Shown here: piece after piece, positions 16,696 through 25,383 of the stretch | Position numbering within the stretch: the stretch's first letter is position 1 | Layout of the letters: every line of letters begins with the position of its first letter | Source of the DNA: RBG-13-68-16 sp050018455 | Lineage (GTDB): Bacteria; Acidobacteriota; Thermoanaerobaculia; Thermoanaerobaculales; Thermoanaerobaculaceae | Length of the DNA stretch: 64,000 nucleotides | Direction: 5' to 3' | Assembly (NCBI GenBank): GCA_050018455.1 | Contig: JBEKAA010000025.1 | Location: forward strand, 12,907-76,906 | The notes under the pieces: generated by a model | Told to the model about the DNA's origin: nothing | The model's database searches: none | The model's input: only the letters and a program-made list of their open reading frames with translations | Position numbers and translations under genes: made by a program

Positions 16696-18489
16696 ATGAG
16701 GCTGACAAGCATCCGGCGGACGGTTTCTCCGGCCGTGCTCCTGCTGACGGTCGCCGGCTGCGCCGCGCCGGCATTTTCCGCCGGGCCAGCTCAGCCCGCG
16801 TCCCGCGCATCCGTCGCTCCGACTTCTGCGGGAAACCCGGGACGCACGGAGTTACCCTACCAACTCTGGCCGGCCGAGGTGGTTTCCGCCAATGGCATCG
16901 TGGTATCGGGTTCGGAACAGGCCTCGAAGGCGGGCGCAGCGGTGCTGGAGGCGGGCGGCAACGCGGTCAATGCCGCCGTGGCGACGGCGTTCGCGCTCGG
17001 GGTCACGGAGAGCCGATGACCTCGGGACTCGGGGGCGAGGCGCTCATCCTGATCTACGGCGCCGACGGCCGCACGCAAGCGATCGACGGATCTTGCTACG
17101 TCCCCCACCTGGCACGGCCCGACGAACTGCAGAGTTCTCGCGTCGCCGCCGACAGGGGCTACATCCAGGATTACAACTCCGTTGCCGTCCCCGGCTCTCT
17201 GGCTGCGCTGGCGTACGCCCTCGAGCGCTACGGCACCGAGAGCCTGGCCGAGGTGCTCGCCCCCGCAATCGACCTCGCGGATTTCGGATACAACCTGAAT
17301 CCAAGCACGATCGCGGAGATCGACGGTCTGAGCCCCTATCTGCGGCACCAGGATTACGTCGCCGGCCTCATCCTTAAGGACTTTACCGACGCGTGGGGCC
17401 CGGACCACGTGTTCTGCGCATCGGATCTCGCCAAAACCCTACGGCGGATCGCGGCGCTCGGGCCCGCCGAGTTCTACCGCGGTCGCATCGCCGACGAGAT
17501 CGACGCCGACATGAACCGCCACGGCGGATACCTGCGCAAGAGCGATCTCGTGACGGTCCGGGCGGTCGAGCGGCAGCCGATCCGCGACAGCTACCGCGGC
17601 CTCCAAGTGATCACCTTCCCGTACCCCGGAGGCGGCGGGAGCCTCATCGAGATGCTCCACATCCTCGAAACGTTTCCCTCGAAGCTCCTGCAGGACGCCT
17701 CGCTCGACCGGCTCCATCTGCTGGTCGAAGCGGCCCGCCTAACCTGGGCGGACAACCAGAACTCGTGGATGCCTCTCCCCCTGGTCGATCACCAACTGAC
17801 CGACAGGCTGTGGGCCGCACAACGAGCCAAACTGATCCGGTTCGACCGCGCTCTGCGTCCGGGCGAGATCAGCGGCGACGTCCCGGAACCGTACCTCGCG
17901 GTCGGAACCACCCAGGTCTCCGTGGTCGACCGCTGGGGGAACGCCGTTGCCCTCTCGCAGACGCTGGGAGCATTCTTCGGTGCAGCCGTGGCCACGCCGG
18001 GGCTCGGGTTCTTCTACAACGCGAACCTCAACGCCTTCAACTACAGGAACCCTCTCAGCCCTCACTATCTCCGCCCGGGGCAGGTGCCGGCGACGGCCAT
18101 GACGCCAACGATCATCCTGAAGGACGGCAAGCCCCTCCTCGTGCTCGGAAGCGCGGGGAGCGACCGGGTCGTGCCGACGATGGTCTCGGTCATTTCGGGG
18201 GTCGCCGACCGCGGCCTCGATTCGTGCGAGGCCGTGGCTGCCCCACGCGCGATCTGGGGAACCACCTGGGGCGATCCCAGGCCGTTTGTCGAGCTCGCCG
18301 GAGAGAGCCGATGCCCTGGAGAAGCGCGGCTTTCAGGCGATCTACCGGCTCGAGTTTCCCGCGCGCTGGGTCGACATCTCGGCGTTCGGAGGAACCAACG
18401 CCGCCTTCATCGACCCCCTGACCGGGATGCTCGCCGGCGTGCCCGACCCGCGCCGGTCAGGGTTTGCCGCGGCGCCCGCGGCTCGTTGA
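16696..18489 (+). pseudogene. Gamma-glutamyltransferase (lipoprotein) with two frameshifts
   Basis: Gamma-glutamyltranspeptidase would cleave glutathione-type gamma-glutamyl bonds in the periplasm. The N-terminus is a lipoprotein signal (lipobox LTVAGC), then PYQLWPAEVVSANGIVVSG...NAVNAAVATAFALGV in frame 1. The body continues in another frame from MTSGLGGEALILIYG. It includes the processing site and nucleophile block AVGTTQVSVVDRWGNAVALSQTLG and the late GSAGSDRVVPTMVSVISGV. The C-terminus, ADALEKRGFQAIYRLEFPAR to DPLTGMLAGVPDPRR, is back in frame 1. The breaks are near 17008-17018 and 18303-18313 and compensate each other. Both sites contain GAGAGCCGATG. Either the gene is decayed or two indel errors remain in the assembly. 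The catalytic threonine is preserved. Confidence 0.8.
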
Positions 18490-18530
18490 CCGCCGCGCTC
18501 GCATCCCGGCAGGTAGTACCATCGCCGGGC

Positions 18531-20291
18531 ATGCACAGGGACGAAACCGTTTCATACCAATTTGCCATCAGTCGTAGAGCAAAGGTGTCATCCCGAGCGC
18601 AGCGAGGGATCTGGGAGGGGGCTGGTAGATCCAGGCTTTCCCCCACCCAGATTCCTCGTCGCTCCGCTCCGCTGGCGTTGGTACTGCCCAACGTGACCTG
18701 GATAGTCCTGAGCCGAGCGCTTTGGAGCTACGACGCTTGCGAGTACGGCAGCGCTGCGATTGAGCTCTACAACACCTTGATCCGGAACCCCTCGATGTGG
18801 CTGTGCACGCTCTTCGACACATACACCCACAAGGCGCCCCTCATTTTCTGGGCGGGGCAGGTTTTCGTGCCGCTGGGCAGACTGCTGGGCTCGATCCCGA
18901 TCGGGCTCGACCTCATGATGGCCCTGACGCAGTACGTGACGCTCATCCTCGCCTGGCGCCTGTTCGAGGAGACGTTCGCCACGAGGTCCCTGGCGTTCGC
19001 CGGGCTCCTGCTGGTGGGCACCGCCCCTCTCTTCGTGGGGCTGTCGACCAAGTTCCTCGTCGAGCCGCTCCAGCTTCTCCTCGTGATCTGGTTTCTCGTG
19101 CTCATGGCCCGCGCGCCTCGCCGGGATGGACTCGGCACCGTGCTGCACGTGACGGCCGCCGCCTCCCTTGCCATGCTGGCCAAGGTGACTTCCCCTCTCT
19201 ACTGCGCGGGGCCGGGGCTGGTGGCGCTCTTCTACGCGTTCCGGCAGGGCCCGCGCACGTGGCGTTGGGACGTGCGTCGACACGGGCTGCTGACTGCGGC
19301 GACACTCGTCCTCGCCGTTTCGACTCTCGTCTGGTACTGGAGGAACCTCGGCCACGTGGTCGGCTTCGTGCAATTCTCCAGCTCCCGCCCCATGTGGGGC
19401 CGGCACGACACCTTCCTGAACAAGTTCGCGTACTGGTCCGACGCCCTCTGCAACGACTCCTTCATGCGCTTCGTGCCGTACCTCATGCTTGCGGCTTTGG
19501 CGGTCGCCTCGGGCCTTCACCTGATTCGGCGCCCCAGACCGCGAGCGGCCGACACCCTCGCGCTGGTGTCATGCCTCCAGATCCTCGTGGCCCTGACGGT
19601 CATGTCCGCTCAGGTCAACGACACGACACGGTACCTCCTCCCCACACTGCCGTACTTGGCAGCGCTTCTCGTCTGGAGCCTGGCACGGATCGACCGGGCG
19701 TGGCTCACCGCCGCCGTCGTCGCGGTCTGTCTCGTCCAGGTGGCGGGGGCCGAGGCTGTGACCTTCAACCTCCCACGTCCGCGGGCCATGTTCCGGGACG
19801 CGTCGCTCTACGAACTCCACCTCTGGTCGCTCGACCGGGACGTGAGCCAGGCGGATCTGGCGAAACGCATCGTCCGCCTCACCTGCGGCACATCGCCCGT
19901 GAAACAGGTCGTGGCGTGCGGGCAGGGACCCCCGGGCGCCGCGCTGCTTCGCTTCTACTACCTGGCCGAAAGCGCGCCGGCCAGGACGGGGTGCGAGATC
20001 ATCTGGGCCAGGACGCTCGCAACCGGCGGGACCGACGAGGCTGCTGCGGCCGCGAATGGATGGCAGAACCTCCTGAAATCCCCGCCGGCCTACTTCGTCG
20101 ACGCCGAGCCGTCGTCGTACAAACTCCCCGACCTCTACACCACCGACCGTCAGACCATGCGGGAGTACCGGGCCACCTGGCGGATCCTGGAGAGGGTCAG
20201 GCACAGCAGCGCGTTCCGCCGCATCGAGGTGCCCGGCCACCCGGAAGCCCTCCTTTTCGAGTTCGTCGGCAGCGAGGCACGGCCGCAGTAG
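18531..20291 (+). CDS. GT-C type (PMT-like) membrane glycosyltransferase, 5' end rewritten by a repeat
   Basis: An integral membrane protein of up to 586 residues. Many hydrophobic segments between about residue 45 and 400, the early acidic motif WSYDACEYG after the first helix and the periplasmic C-terminal part resemble ArnT/PMT-like enzymes, which move sugars from polyprenyl carriers. The native N-terminus is unclear: the frame runs in phase through a MITE-like repeat (18554-18670), and family-like sequence (LALVLPNVTWIVLSRALWSYD) begins exactly at its edge. ATG 18531 lies just before the repeat and has no clear ribosome binding site. The acceptor is unknown. It lies 41 nt after the gamma-glutamyltransferase remnant and is followed by an inverted copy of the same repeat. 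Confidence 0.7.
   Translation: MHRDETVSYQFAISRRAKVSSRAQRGIWEGAGRSRLSPTQIPRRSAPLALVLPNVTWIVLSRALWSYDACEYGSAAIELYNTLIRNPSMWLCTLFDTYTHKAPLIFWAGQVFVPLGRLLGSIPIGLDLMMALTQYVTLILAWRLFEETFATRSLAFAGLLLVGTAPLFVGLSTKFLVEPLQLLLVIWFLVLMARAPRRDGLGTVLHVTAAASLAMLAKVTSPLYCAGPGLVALFYAFRQGPRTWRWDVRRHGLLTAATLVLAVSTLVWYWRNLGHVVGFVQFSSSRPMWGRHDTFLNKFAYWSDALCNDSFMRFVPYLMLAALAVASGLHLIRRPRPRAADTLALVSCLQILVALTVMSAQVNDTTRYLLPTLPYLAALLVWSLARIDRAWLTAAVVAVCLVQVAGAEAVTFNLPRPRAMFRDASLYELHLWSLDRDVSQADLAKRIVRLTCGTSPVKQVVACGQGPPGAALLRFYYLAESAPARTGCEIIWARTLATGGTDEAAAAANGWQNLLKSPPAYFVDAEPSSYKLPDLYTTDRQTMREYRATWRILERVRHSSAFRRIEVPGHPEALLFEFVGSEARPQ
18554..18670 (-). repeat. MITE-like repeat, copy A (truncated)
   Basis: Starts ATACCAATTTGCCATCAGTCGTAGAGC, the right terminus of the family in reverse orientation, then GTGTCATCCCGAGCGCAGCG and CCCCCACCCAGATTCCTCGTC. 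It stops at GCTCCGCTCC, losing the other terminus. It lies inside the 5' part of the glycosyltransferase frame and is inverted relative to copy B beyond that gene. Confidence 0.75.
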
Positions 20292-20381
20292 CTCTTGCCC
20301 GAATGCGACAGGCGTGGGAGGCGCCTTTGCAACGAGACTCTCCAATTTCCCAGCTGGTCCTCGCAGTCTCTTGCACCGCTC

Positions 20382-20503
20382 ATGCCAATTTGCCATTGAA
20401 CATGTCATTCCGAGGAGCGGAGCGACGAGGAATCTGGGTGGGGGAAAGCCTGGATCTACCAGCCCCCTCCCAGATCCCTCGCTGCGCTCGGGATGACACC
20501 TTT
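20382..20503 (+). repeat. MITE-like repeat, copy B (truncated right end)
   Basis: Begins ATGCCAATTTGCCATTGAAC, a degraded left terminus. It continues CATGTCATTCCGAGGAGCGG, GCGACGAGGAATCTGGGTGG and on to GCGCTCGGGATGACACC, where similarity ends. It is nearly identical to copy D at 63884-64000 and inverted relative to copy A. It occupies most of the 273-nt gap between the glycosyltransferase and panE, which are convergent. Confidence 0.8.
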
Positions 20504-20564
20504 TCGGCTTGGCGGGGTGCGAGCCGCTCCATCGAGGGCCTCTCCACGTCGGGCCGGAGATTCC

Positions 20565-21500
20565 CTACTGCGCCTTCGAAGAGCCTCCCGGTTGCGACCC
20601 GACGGAGAGAGCCGCAGTGGCCGTGTCGTGTACCGGTGTCTCGACGCCCGCATGACGCCCGAGACGGGAAACCGCCCCGCACAGGTCTTCGAGCTCGGTC
20701 GGGCCCCCCGACTCGAGGTCTAGGAGGAACGACGGCTTCAGGCCGCCGGGCAGCGAGTCGATGAAGGAGAGCACCTTCGACTCCTCGTCGTCCGATAGGG
20801 CGATCTTCCTGGCCCTCGCGACAGCGAAGACCTCCCGCACCGCCCGCTCGACGAGCAGGTGTCCGAGGCTGGAGGCGAGGATCGGTCCGACGGCAGAGCG
20901 GGCCAGTCCGCAGGCGGCAGCCATCGACGCGATGAAGGCGAATTTCCGCCACAGGTCCGCGGAGATGTCGAGGGAGACCTCCGCGTCCGCGCCCGCGGCT
21001 CGAAAGGCTGCGGCGATCCTCTCGGCGCGGTCGGAACCCCCGCCCGCGATCTCGCCAACGACCACCCGCTGGAACGCGCTCCGACGCTCAACCACTCCGG
21101 GTGCGATCCGCACGGCGCTGATCTGGGTCAGCCCCCCGAGGACCGTGCCGCTCGGAACCCCGCCCTCGATGAGCCGGTCGGCAGCCTCGACACCGTTGAG
21201 CAACGGCACGACCACCGCGCCCGCCTCGGCGACGCGGCGGACGGACGGCGTGATCTCGGCCAGCGAGTAGCTCTTCACGGCGACGACGGCAAGGTCAGCG
21301 CTCCCGATCTCCCGCGTGTCGCCTGTCGCCTCGACGGCGGCGGTGAACGTCTCCTCCGGCGTGCGAACCTCGAGGCCGCGCTCCCTGAGCGCGTCGAGGT
21401 TCGGACCTCGCGCCAAGAAGACCACCGTGTTTCCGGCGCGCGCAAGCAAGCCACCGTAGTACGCGCCGACTCCACCGGCACCCAGGACCGCAACCTTCAT
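20565..21500 (-). CDS. panE: 2-dehydropantoate 2-reductase (ketopantoate reductase)
   Basis: NADPH-dependent reduction of ketopantoate to pantoate in pantothenate/CoA synthesis, in the cytoplasm. The 311-residue protein begins MKVAVLGAGGVGAYYGGLLA, the Rossmann GxGxxG motif. It has the ApbA/PanE middle (VAVKSYSLAEITPSVRRVA, then VVPLLNGVEAADRL) and the helical C-terminal domain with WRKFAFIASMAAACGLARSAVG and GGPTELEDLCGAVSRLG. The frame extends upstream to 21599, but ATG 21500 has GGAAGGAGG just before it and matches the family start. It is a single minus-strand gene, divergent from the TonB operon. Other members of this family act on related 2-oxo acids, so the exact substrate is by homology. 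Confidence 0.88.
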   Translation of the reverse strand: MKVAVLGAGGVGAYYGGLLARAGNTVVFLARGPNLDALRERGLEVRTPEETFTAAVEATGDTREIGSADLAVVAVKSYSLAEITPSVRRVAEAGAVVVPLLNGVEAADRLIEGGVPSGTVLGGLTQISAVRIAPGVVERRSAFQRVVVGEIAGGGSDRAERIAAAFRAAGADAEVSLDISADLWRKFAFIASMAAACGLARSAVGPILASSLGHLLVERAVREVFAVARARKIALSDDEESKVLSFIDSLPGGLKPSFLLDLESGGPTELEDLCGAVSRLGRHAGVETPVHDTATAALSVGSQPGGSSKAQ

Positions 21501-22046
21501 CGCGTCGCCTCCTTCCCTACGCCTTTCGCCAGACACCCCCGCCGCCGGAACCGAAACCGGAGCCACAACCGAGTCAGTATGCTCCCCCAAGGCCCCCAAC
21601 CGATGGCTGCATCGGCGCCATCACGGAACGATCGCTCGCTCTTCCTCCCAGCGCTCCGCCGCACCCGTCGCCGCGTCTTGAGGGAGGTTTCATCACCGCG
21701 CCGGGCGCAGGCAACTGCGCTTGTGCCGCATTTTCACATCACTGTGGGCGCTCAGTTTCCCCCTCTTGACAACCCGTGCCGGCAGTCTCATATTGGCGCC
21801 CGCGCGGGAGGAGGCTGGGAACTGGCACCGCACGAGGGTCATACACGGCAGGAAGCCACGCCACAGCGGCTTCACCCTTTCCGGTGCAAAGGCCGAAAGT
21901 CCAAACTGGGAGGCGAGCCACCCGGAAGCATGGTGAGGATACGTGACGCCAACGAGCTGACCGCAGGGTGGAGGCGACCTTCTCAGGTTTGACCTGAACC
22001 TTTCTCAGCAAAACATCCGCTTGGCGCCAGCTGGAGGAAACTTCTT
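21501..22046 (+). promoter_or_regulatory. Upstream region and candidate promoter of the TonB operon
   Basis: A non-coding 546-nt region between divergent genes. A sigma70-like promoter is visible on the plus strand: TTGACA at 21766-21771, a 17-nt spacer and CATATT at 21789-21794. This leaves a leader of about 245 nt before the first ATG. The leader is rich in short inverted repeats around 21850-21960 but matches no riboswitch core that I could confirm. The first gene has a GGAGGAAAC ribosome binding site. I see no gene here. Confidence 0.45.
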
Positions 22047-22868
22047 ATGCGCAAAGTCGCCGTACCCCAAGTTCTGTTGCTGATGCTGGTCGCAGGGGCG
22101 CTCCTGACCGGGTGCGACACGCTTCAGGCCCGGATGGAGCTGAACAAGGGCAACTCGTACTACAAGAACGAGAAGTACAAGGACGCCCTGATCGAGTTCC
22201 AGAAGGGCCTCGCGCTCGACCCCAGCCTGAAGTTCGCCTGGCGCTCGGTGGCCCTCAGCGCGATGACCCTCTACCAGCCCGGCGTCGACAATACCGAGAA
22301 CCGGCAGTACTTCAGCACCGCCATCGATGCCTTCAAGAAGTACCTGGCCGCCTTCCCGGAGGATCAGAAGGCGCAGGAGTTCATGATCACGACGTACATG
22401 AACGCCAGCAAGTTCGACGACGTCCTCAACTACCTCCAGGGTGAGATCAGGAAGAACCCGGGCGACATCAAGTCGAACAAGGCCGTCGTCACGATCTACC
22501 TGCGGACGCAGCGGATCAAGGAGGCGTACGACTGGGTCACCTCCCACATCCCGAAGGCCGACCCGGAGCCGTACTACCTCGTTTCGGTCTACTGCTGGGA
22601 CAAGGCGTACCGCGATCCCTCCATCACGCCTCAGCAGCGCACCGAGTACATCGACCTCGGTCTGACCTCGGCCGACAAGGCCCTGCAGATGCAGCCCGAG
22701 TACTTCGACGCCATGATCTACACCAACCTTCTCTTCCGCGAGAAGGCCAAGCTCCAGACCACCGACGCCGCGAAGCAGCAGTATTTCGACAAGGCTGAAG
22801 AGTGGCGCACCAAGGCGCTGGCCCTGCGCGAGAAGCTCAAGAAGCAGACTTCGCTGGCCAAGTCGTAA
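22047..22868 (+). CDS. TPR-repeat lipoprotein of the TonB operon
   Basis: A 273-residue lipoprotein: signal peptide with lipobox LLTGC (Cys about residue 23), then tetratricopeptide-type repeats (ELNKGNSYYKNEKYKDALIEFQKGLALDPSLKFAW and later LGLTSADKALQMQPEYFDAMIYTNLLFREKAK). The C-terminus is lysine-rich and helical. It would sit in the periplasm on a membrane, probably as a scaffold or cell-envelope assembly partner. It is the first gene of a five-gene operon and is followed 11 nt later by tonB, which suggests that it works with the energy-transducing complex. Ligand unknown. Confidence 0.85.
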   Translation: MRKVAVPQVLLLMLVAGALLTGCDTLQARMELNKGNSYYKNEKYKDALIEFQKGLALDPSLKFAWRSVALSAMTLYQPGVDNTENRQYFSTAIDAFKKYLAAFPEDQKAQEFMITTYMNASKFDDVLNYLQGEIRKNPGDIKSNKAVVTIYLRTQRIKEAYDWVTSHIPKADPEPYYLVSVYCWDKAYRDPSITPQQRTEYIDLGLTSADKALQMQPEYFDAMIYTNLLFREKAKLQTTDAAKQQYFDKAEEWRTKALALREKLKKQTSLAKS

Positions 22869-22879
22869 CCGGGGGAGCC

Positions 22880-23608
22880 ATGTTCGAGAACACACTCATC
22901 GCATCGAAGAAACAGCAGGCCAACACGAAACTGCTGCTGGCCCTACCGATCGCGCTGGCCATCCACGTCGTGGTGCTCGCCGGGTACGTGGTGGGCCAGA
23001 TGTGGTCGGTGTCTGAAGTTCCCGACCCGCCGATCCAGGTGAGCTTCTTCCAGGCCGCGCCGCCGCCACCGCCGCCGCCGCCGCCGCCGAAGGCCCCAGC
23101 GGCCGCGCCCAAGCCCGTCATCCAACAGCCGGTTTCAGCCCCGGTCGTGCAGCCCGTGACGATCCCGGACAAGGTCCCCGAGAAGTCGTCCGGGGCGGGT
23201 ACCGAAGGCGTCGAGGGCGGCGTCGAGGGCGGCGTCGAGGGCGGTATTGCCGGGGGTATCCCGGGCGGCGTGCCGGGTGGAGTCGTAGGGGGCGTCCCGG
23301 GCGGTGTGGTGGACGAACCGCCGATCCGCATCGGCGGTGAGGTCGTGCCTCCTGAGCTCGTCAACCGGATCCAGCCCGTATACCCGGAGATCGCCCGCAA
23401 GGCCCGCGTCCAGGGCGTGGTGATCGTCGAGGCCATTATCGACAAGCAGGGGAACGTGACCGACGCGCGGGTGCTCCGCGGGTTGCCCATGGGCGTATCC
23501 GAGGCGGCGACCACCGCGATTCAAAAGTGGAAGTACAAGGCCGCCACGCTGAACGGCAGGCCGGTGAGCGTGTACCTTACAGTGACCGTAACCTTTACCT
23601 TGCAATAG
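22880..23608 (+). CDS. tonB: TonB family energy transducer
   Basis: Couples the inner-membrane proton-motive force to outer-membrane receptors. The 242-residue protein has one transmembrane helix (LLLALPIALAIHVVVLAGYVVG, about residues 17-38), then a proline run and a Gly/Val/Glu-rich periplasmic linker (EGVEGGVEGGVEGG, then GIPGGVPGGVVGGVPGG). The C-terminal TonB domain (LVNRIQPVYPEIARKARVQG, DARVLRGLPMGVSEAATTAI, YLTVTVTFTL) is complete. I chose ATG 22880 for its GGGGGAG ribosome binding site and because the helix then sits close to the N-terminus; the longer frame from 22802 overlaps the previous gene. The receptor fragment at the left edge is a possible client. Confidence 0.93.
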   Translation: MFENTLIASKKQQANTKLLLALPIALAIHVVVLAGYVVGQMWSVSEVPDPPIQVSFFQAAPPPPPPPPPPKAPAAAPKPVIQQPVSAPVVQPVTIPDKVPEKSSGAGTEGVEGGVEGGVEGGIAGGIPGGVPGGVVGGVPGGVVDEPPIRIGGEVVPPELVNRIQPVYPEIARKARVQGVVIVEAIIDKQGNVTDARVLRGLPMGVSEAATTAIQKWKYKAATLNGRPVSVYLTVTVTFTLQ

Positions 23609-23642
23609 GCCAGTAGGCCGAGAGAGATAGGAGGAAAATGTA

Positions 23643-24341
23643 ATGGAATTCGGACTCGTAGGACTGTGGACCTCGATGGGCATGATCGCCAAGCTGGATG
23701 TCATCCTCTTGGTGATTCTGTCGATCTACTCGCTGACGCTGTCGGGTGAGCGCTGGTGGCGGTATCGCGCGGCCAAGAAGCAGTCGCTCCAGTTCGCGCT
23801 GCTCACCACCCAGTACCTCAAGCAGGACCGTCCGCAGGACGCGATCGCGGCGTCCAAGAAGTTCAAGGCAAGCCATCTCGCGAAGGTGGTCGCGGCCGGC
23901 CTGCTCGAGTTCATGGTCGAGGAGCAGAACAGCCCGCTCACCGGCTACGACGTCATCGAGGCGGCCCGTCGCGCCATCGAGCGCGCCACGCTCATGACGA
24001 CCGCGGACTTCAAGCGCGGCCTCGGCGGCCTGGCGACCATCGGCGCCACGGCTCCGTTCATCGGCCTGTTCGGGACCGTCGTCGGCATCATCAACGCGTT
24101 CCGCGGCATGGCCATCACCGGATCGGGCGGCCTGGGCGCGGTTTCCGCGGGTATCGCGGAAGCCCTCGTCACCACCGCCGTCGGCCTGTTCGTCGCCATC
24201 CCGGCCGTGTGGCTCTACAACTACTTCCTGAACCAGGTGGAGCGTTTCCAGGTCGAGATGGCGAACTCCTCCTCGGAACTGATCGACTTCTTCATCAAGA
24301 AGCACGGAGGAAGCGATGCAATCGGCTCGGCGGCACGCTGA
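23643..24341 (+). CDS. exbB: ExbB/MotA/TolQ family proton-channel protein
   Basis: Inner-membrane component of the TonB motor (232 residues), forming the pentameric proton-conducting ring around ExbD. Three transmembrane helices are visible: IAKLDVILLVILSIYSLTL near residue 20, GLGGLATIGATAPFIGLFGTVVGIINAF near 125-150, and GIAEALVTTAVGLFVAIPAVWLYNYF near 170-195. These include the conserved APFIGLFGTVVG and ALVTTAVGLFVAIPA motifs. It starts at ATG 23643 after GGAGGAAAA. The 3' end overlaps the first exbD by 26 nt, indicating translational coupling. Confidence 0.93.
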   Translation: MEFGLVGLWTSMGMIAKLDVILLVILSIYSLTLSGERWWRYRAAKKQSLQFALLTTQYLKQDRPQDAIAASKKFKASHLAKVVAAGLLEFMVEEQNSPLTGYDVIEAARRAIERATLMTTADFKRGLGGLATIGATAPFIGLFGTVVGIINAFRGMAITGSGGLGAVSAGIAEALVTTAVGLFVAIPAVWLYNYFLNQVERFQVEMANSSSELIDFFIKKHGGSDAIGSAAR

Positions 24342-24765
24342 ACCACACAAGGGGCCCGCGATCGGCGGGGGCGACGTCAAGTCGGACATCAATGTCACCC
24401 CGCTGGTGGACGTCTGCCTGGTGCTGCTGATCATCTTCATGGTCGTCACCCCGCTGCTGCAGTCCGGCGTCCCCGTGCAGCTGCCGGAGACCGGAAAGCC
24501 GGAGAAGTACCCAGAGGTGCAGCAGCAGGTGAAGGTCGCCATCCAGGAAGACGGCAAGATGTTCATCGGCCAGGACTGGGTGCCGAGCAAGGCTGAACTG
24601 GTCAGGCGAATGGACGAGATGCTGAAGGCGGACCCCAAAAAAGAGGTCGTCATCAAGGCTGACCGCCGCCTCAAGTACAAGGACGTGCGCGAGGTCATGA
24701 AGGCGCTCAACGACGCCGGCTTCACCAAGGTCGGCTTGATCACAACGAAGAAAGGGGCGAGCTGA
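24316..24765 (+). CDS. exbD: ExbD/TolR family biopolymer transport protein (first copy)
   Basis: A 149-residue single-pass protein of the TonB motor. After a short cytoplasmic tail comes SDINVTPLVDVCLVLLIIFMVVTPLL, the ExbD transmembrane helix with the proton-carrying Asp (PLVDV). A periplasmic domain follows (QVKVAIQEDGKMFIGQDW, KKEVVIKADRRLKYKDVREVMKALNDAGF). It overlaps exbB by 26 nt. A second ExbD follows 40 nt downstream; the two may form a heterodimer in one motor. Confidence 0.92.
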   Translation: MQSARRHAEPHKGPAIGGGDVKSDINVTPLVDVCLVLLIIFMVVTPLLQSGVPVQLPETGKPEKYPEVQQQVKVAIQEDGKMFIGQDWVPSKAELVRRMDEMLKADPKKEVVIKADRRLKYKDVREVMKALNDAGFTKVGLITTKKGAS

Positions 24766-24805
24766 CGCTCGCGGCGCGCCCGCTTTCGGCTGAAGGAGAA
24801 ACGCC

Positions 24806-25249
24806 ATGGCAATGACCGGCGGCAAGATGGGGGACATGAAGAGTGACATCAACATCACTCCTCTCGTGGACGTGGTGCTGGTGCTTCTCATCATCTTCAT
24901 GGTGGTCACGCCGTTGCTCCAGCGCGGGTACGAGACCAAGGTCCCGCCCAAGGTGACCACGAATCAACCGCCCCCGCAGAATATGGACCAGATTGTCGTC
25001 CGTCTCACAGAGGACGGCGGGATGTTCATCAACAGGGAGCAGTACACCGAGAGGGACTTCCTCAACAAGCTTGACGAAGTGACCAGGGGCCGCGAGGGCA
25101 AGGTCGTGTTCTTCGCCGCCGACGGCAACCTCTCTTACGACAAGGTGGCCCGCTTCATGGACATGTGCAACGACCACGGTGCCAAGAGCCTCGGGATCGT
25201 GCTCGAAGACATCAACCCGACGGCCACCGCGGGAGAAGCCCCCAAGTAG
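24806..25249 (+). CDS. exbD: ExbD/TolR family biopolymer transport protein (second copy)
   Basis: A 147-residue paralogue of the preceding ExbD, with SDINITPLVDVVLVLLIIFMVVTPLL containing the same membrane Asp. Its periplasmic domain differs (QIVVRLTEDGGMFINREQYTERDF, EGKVVFFAADGNLSYDKVARFMDMCNDHGAKSLGIVLED). The start has AAGGAG upstream. It is the last gene of the TonB operon and is followed directly by an intrinsic terminator. Tandem non-identical ExbD genes behind tonB-exbB are familiar from several didermic phyla. The second may serve a different ring stoichiometry or client. Confidence 0.92.
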   Translation: MAMTGGKMGDMKSDINITPLVDVVLVLLIIFMVVTPLLQRGYETKVPPKVTTNQPPPQNMDQIVVRLTEDGGMFINREQYTERDFLNKLDEVTRGREGKVVFFAADGNLSYDKVARFMDMCNDHGAKSLGIVLEDINPTATAGEAPK

Positions 25250-25272
25250 ACTCGAAATCTTCGCGAAACCCC

Positions 25273-25331
25273 GAGCCCGTGCTCCGGAGGCGGCGGCCCT
25301 CCTTCGGCGCACGGGCTCTTGCTTTCTCTCC
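25273..25331 (+). terminator. Intrinsic terminator of the TonB operon
   Basis: A perfect 10-bp stem, GAGCCCGTGC (25273-25282) with GCACGGGCTC (25309-25318). The loop is GC-rich with an internal hairpin and is followed by TTGCTTTCTCT. It lies 24 nt after the second exbD stop and separates that operon from the microcompartment locus. Confidence 0.7.
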
Positions 25332-25383
25332 ATCCGGATGAGACCCGTGCCGCGAAGCGCGCGAACAGTTGTATCATTCCCCA

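Noticed and set aside
16533..20291. One continuous 1,252-codon gene
   Set aside because: The frame joins the middle of gamma-glutamyltransferase, a repeat and an unrelated membrane glycosyltransferase. The true enzyme ends lie in another frame, so it is not a real fusion.
21830..21980. A riboswitch (cyclic-di-GMP or cobalamin type) in the leader of the TonB operon
   Set aside because: Short stretches such as GGTGCAAAGGCCGAAAG are reminiscent, but the required conserved cores and pairing could not be matched. A covariance-model search would decide.
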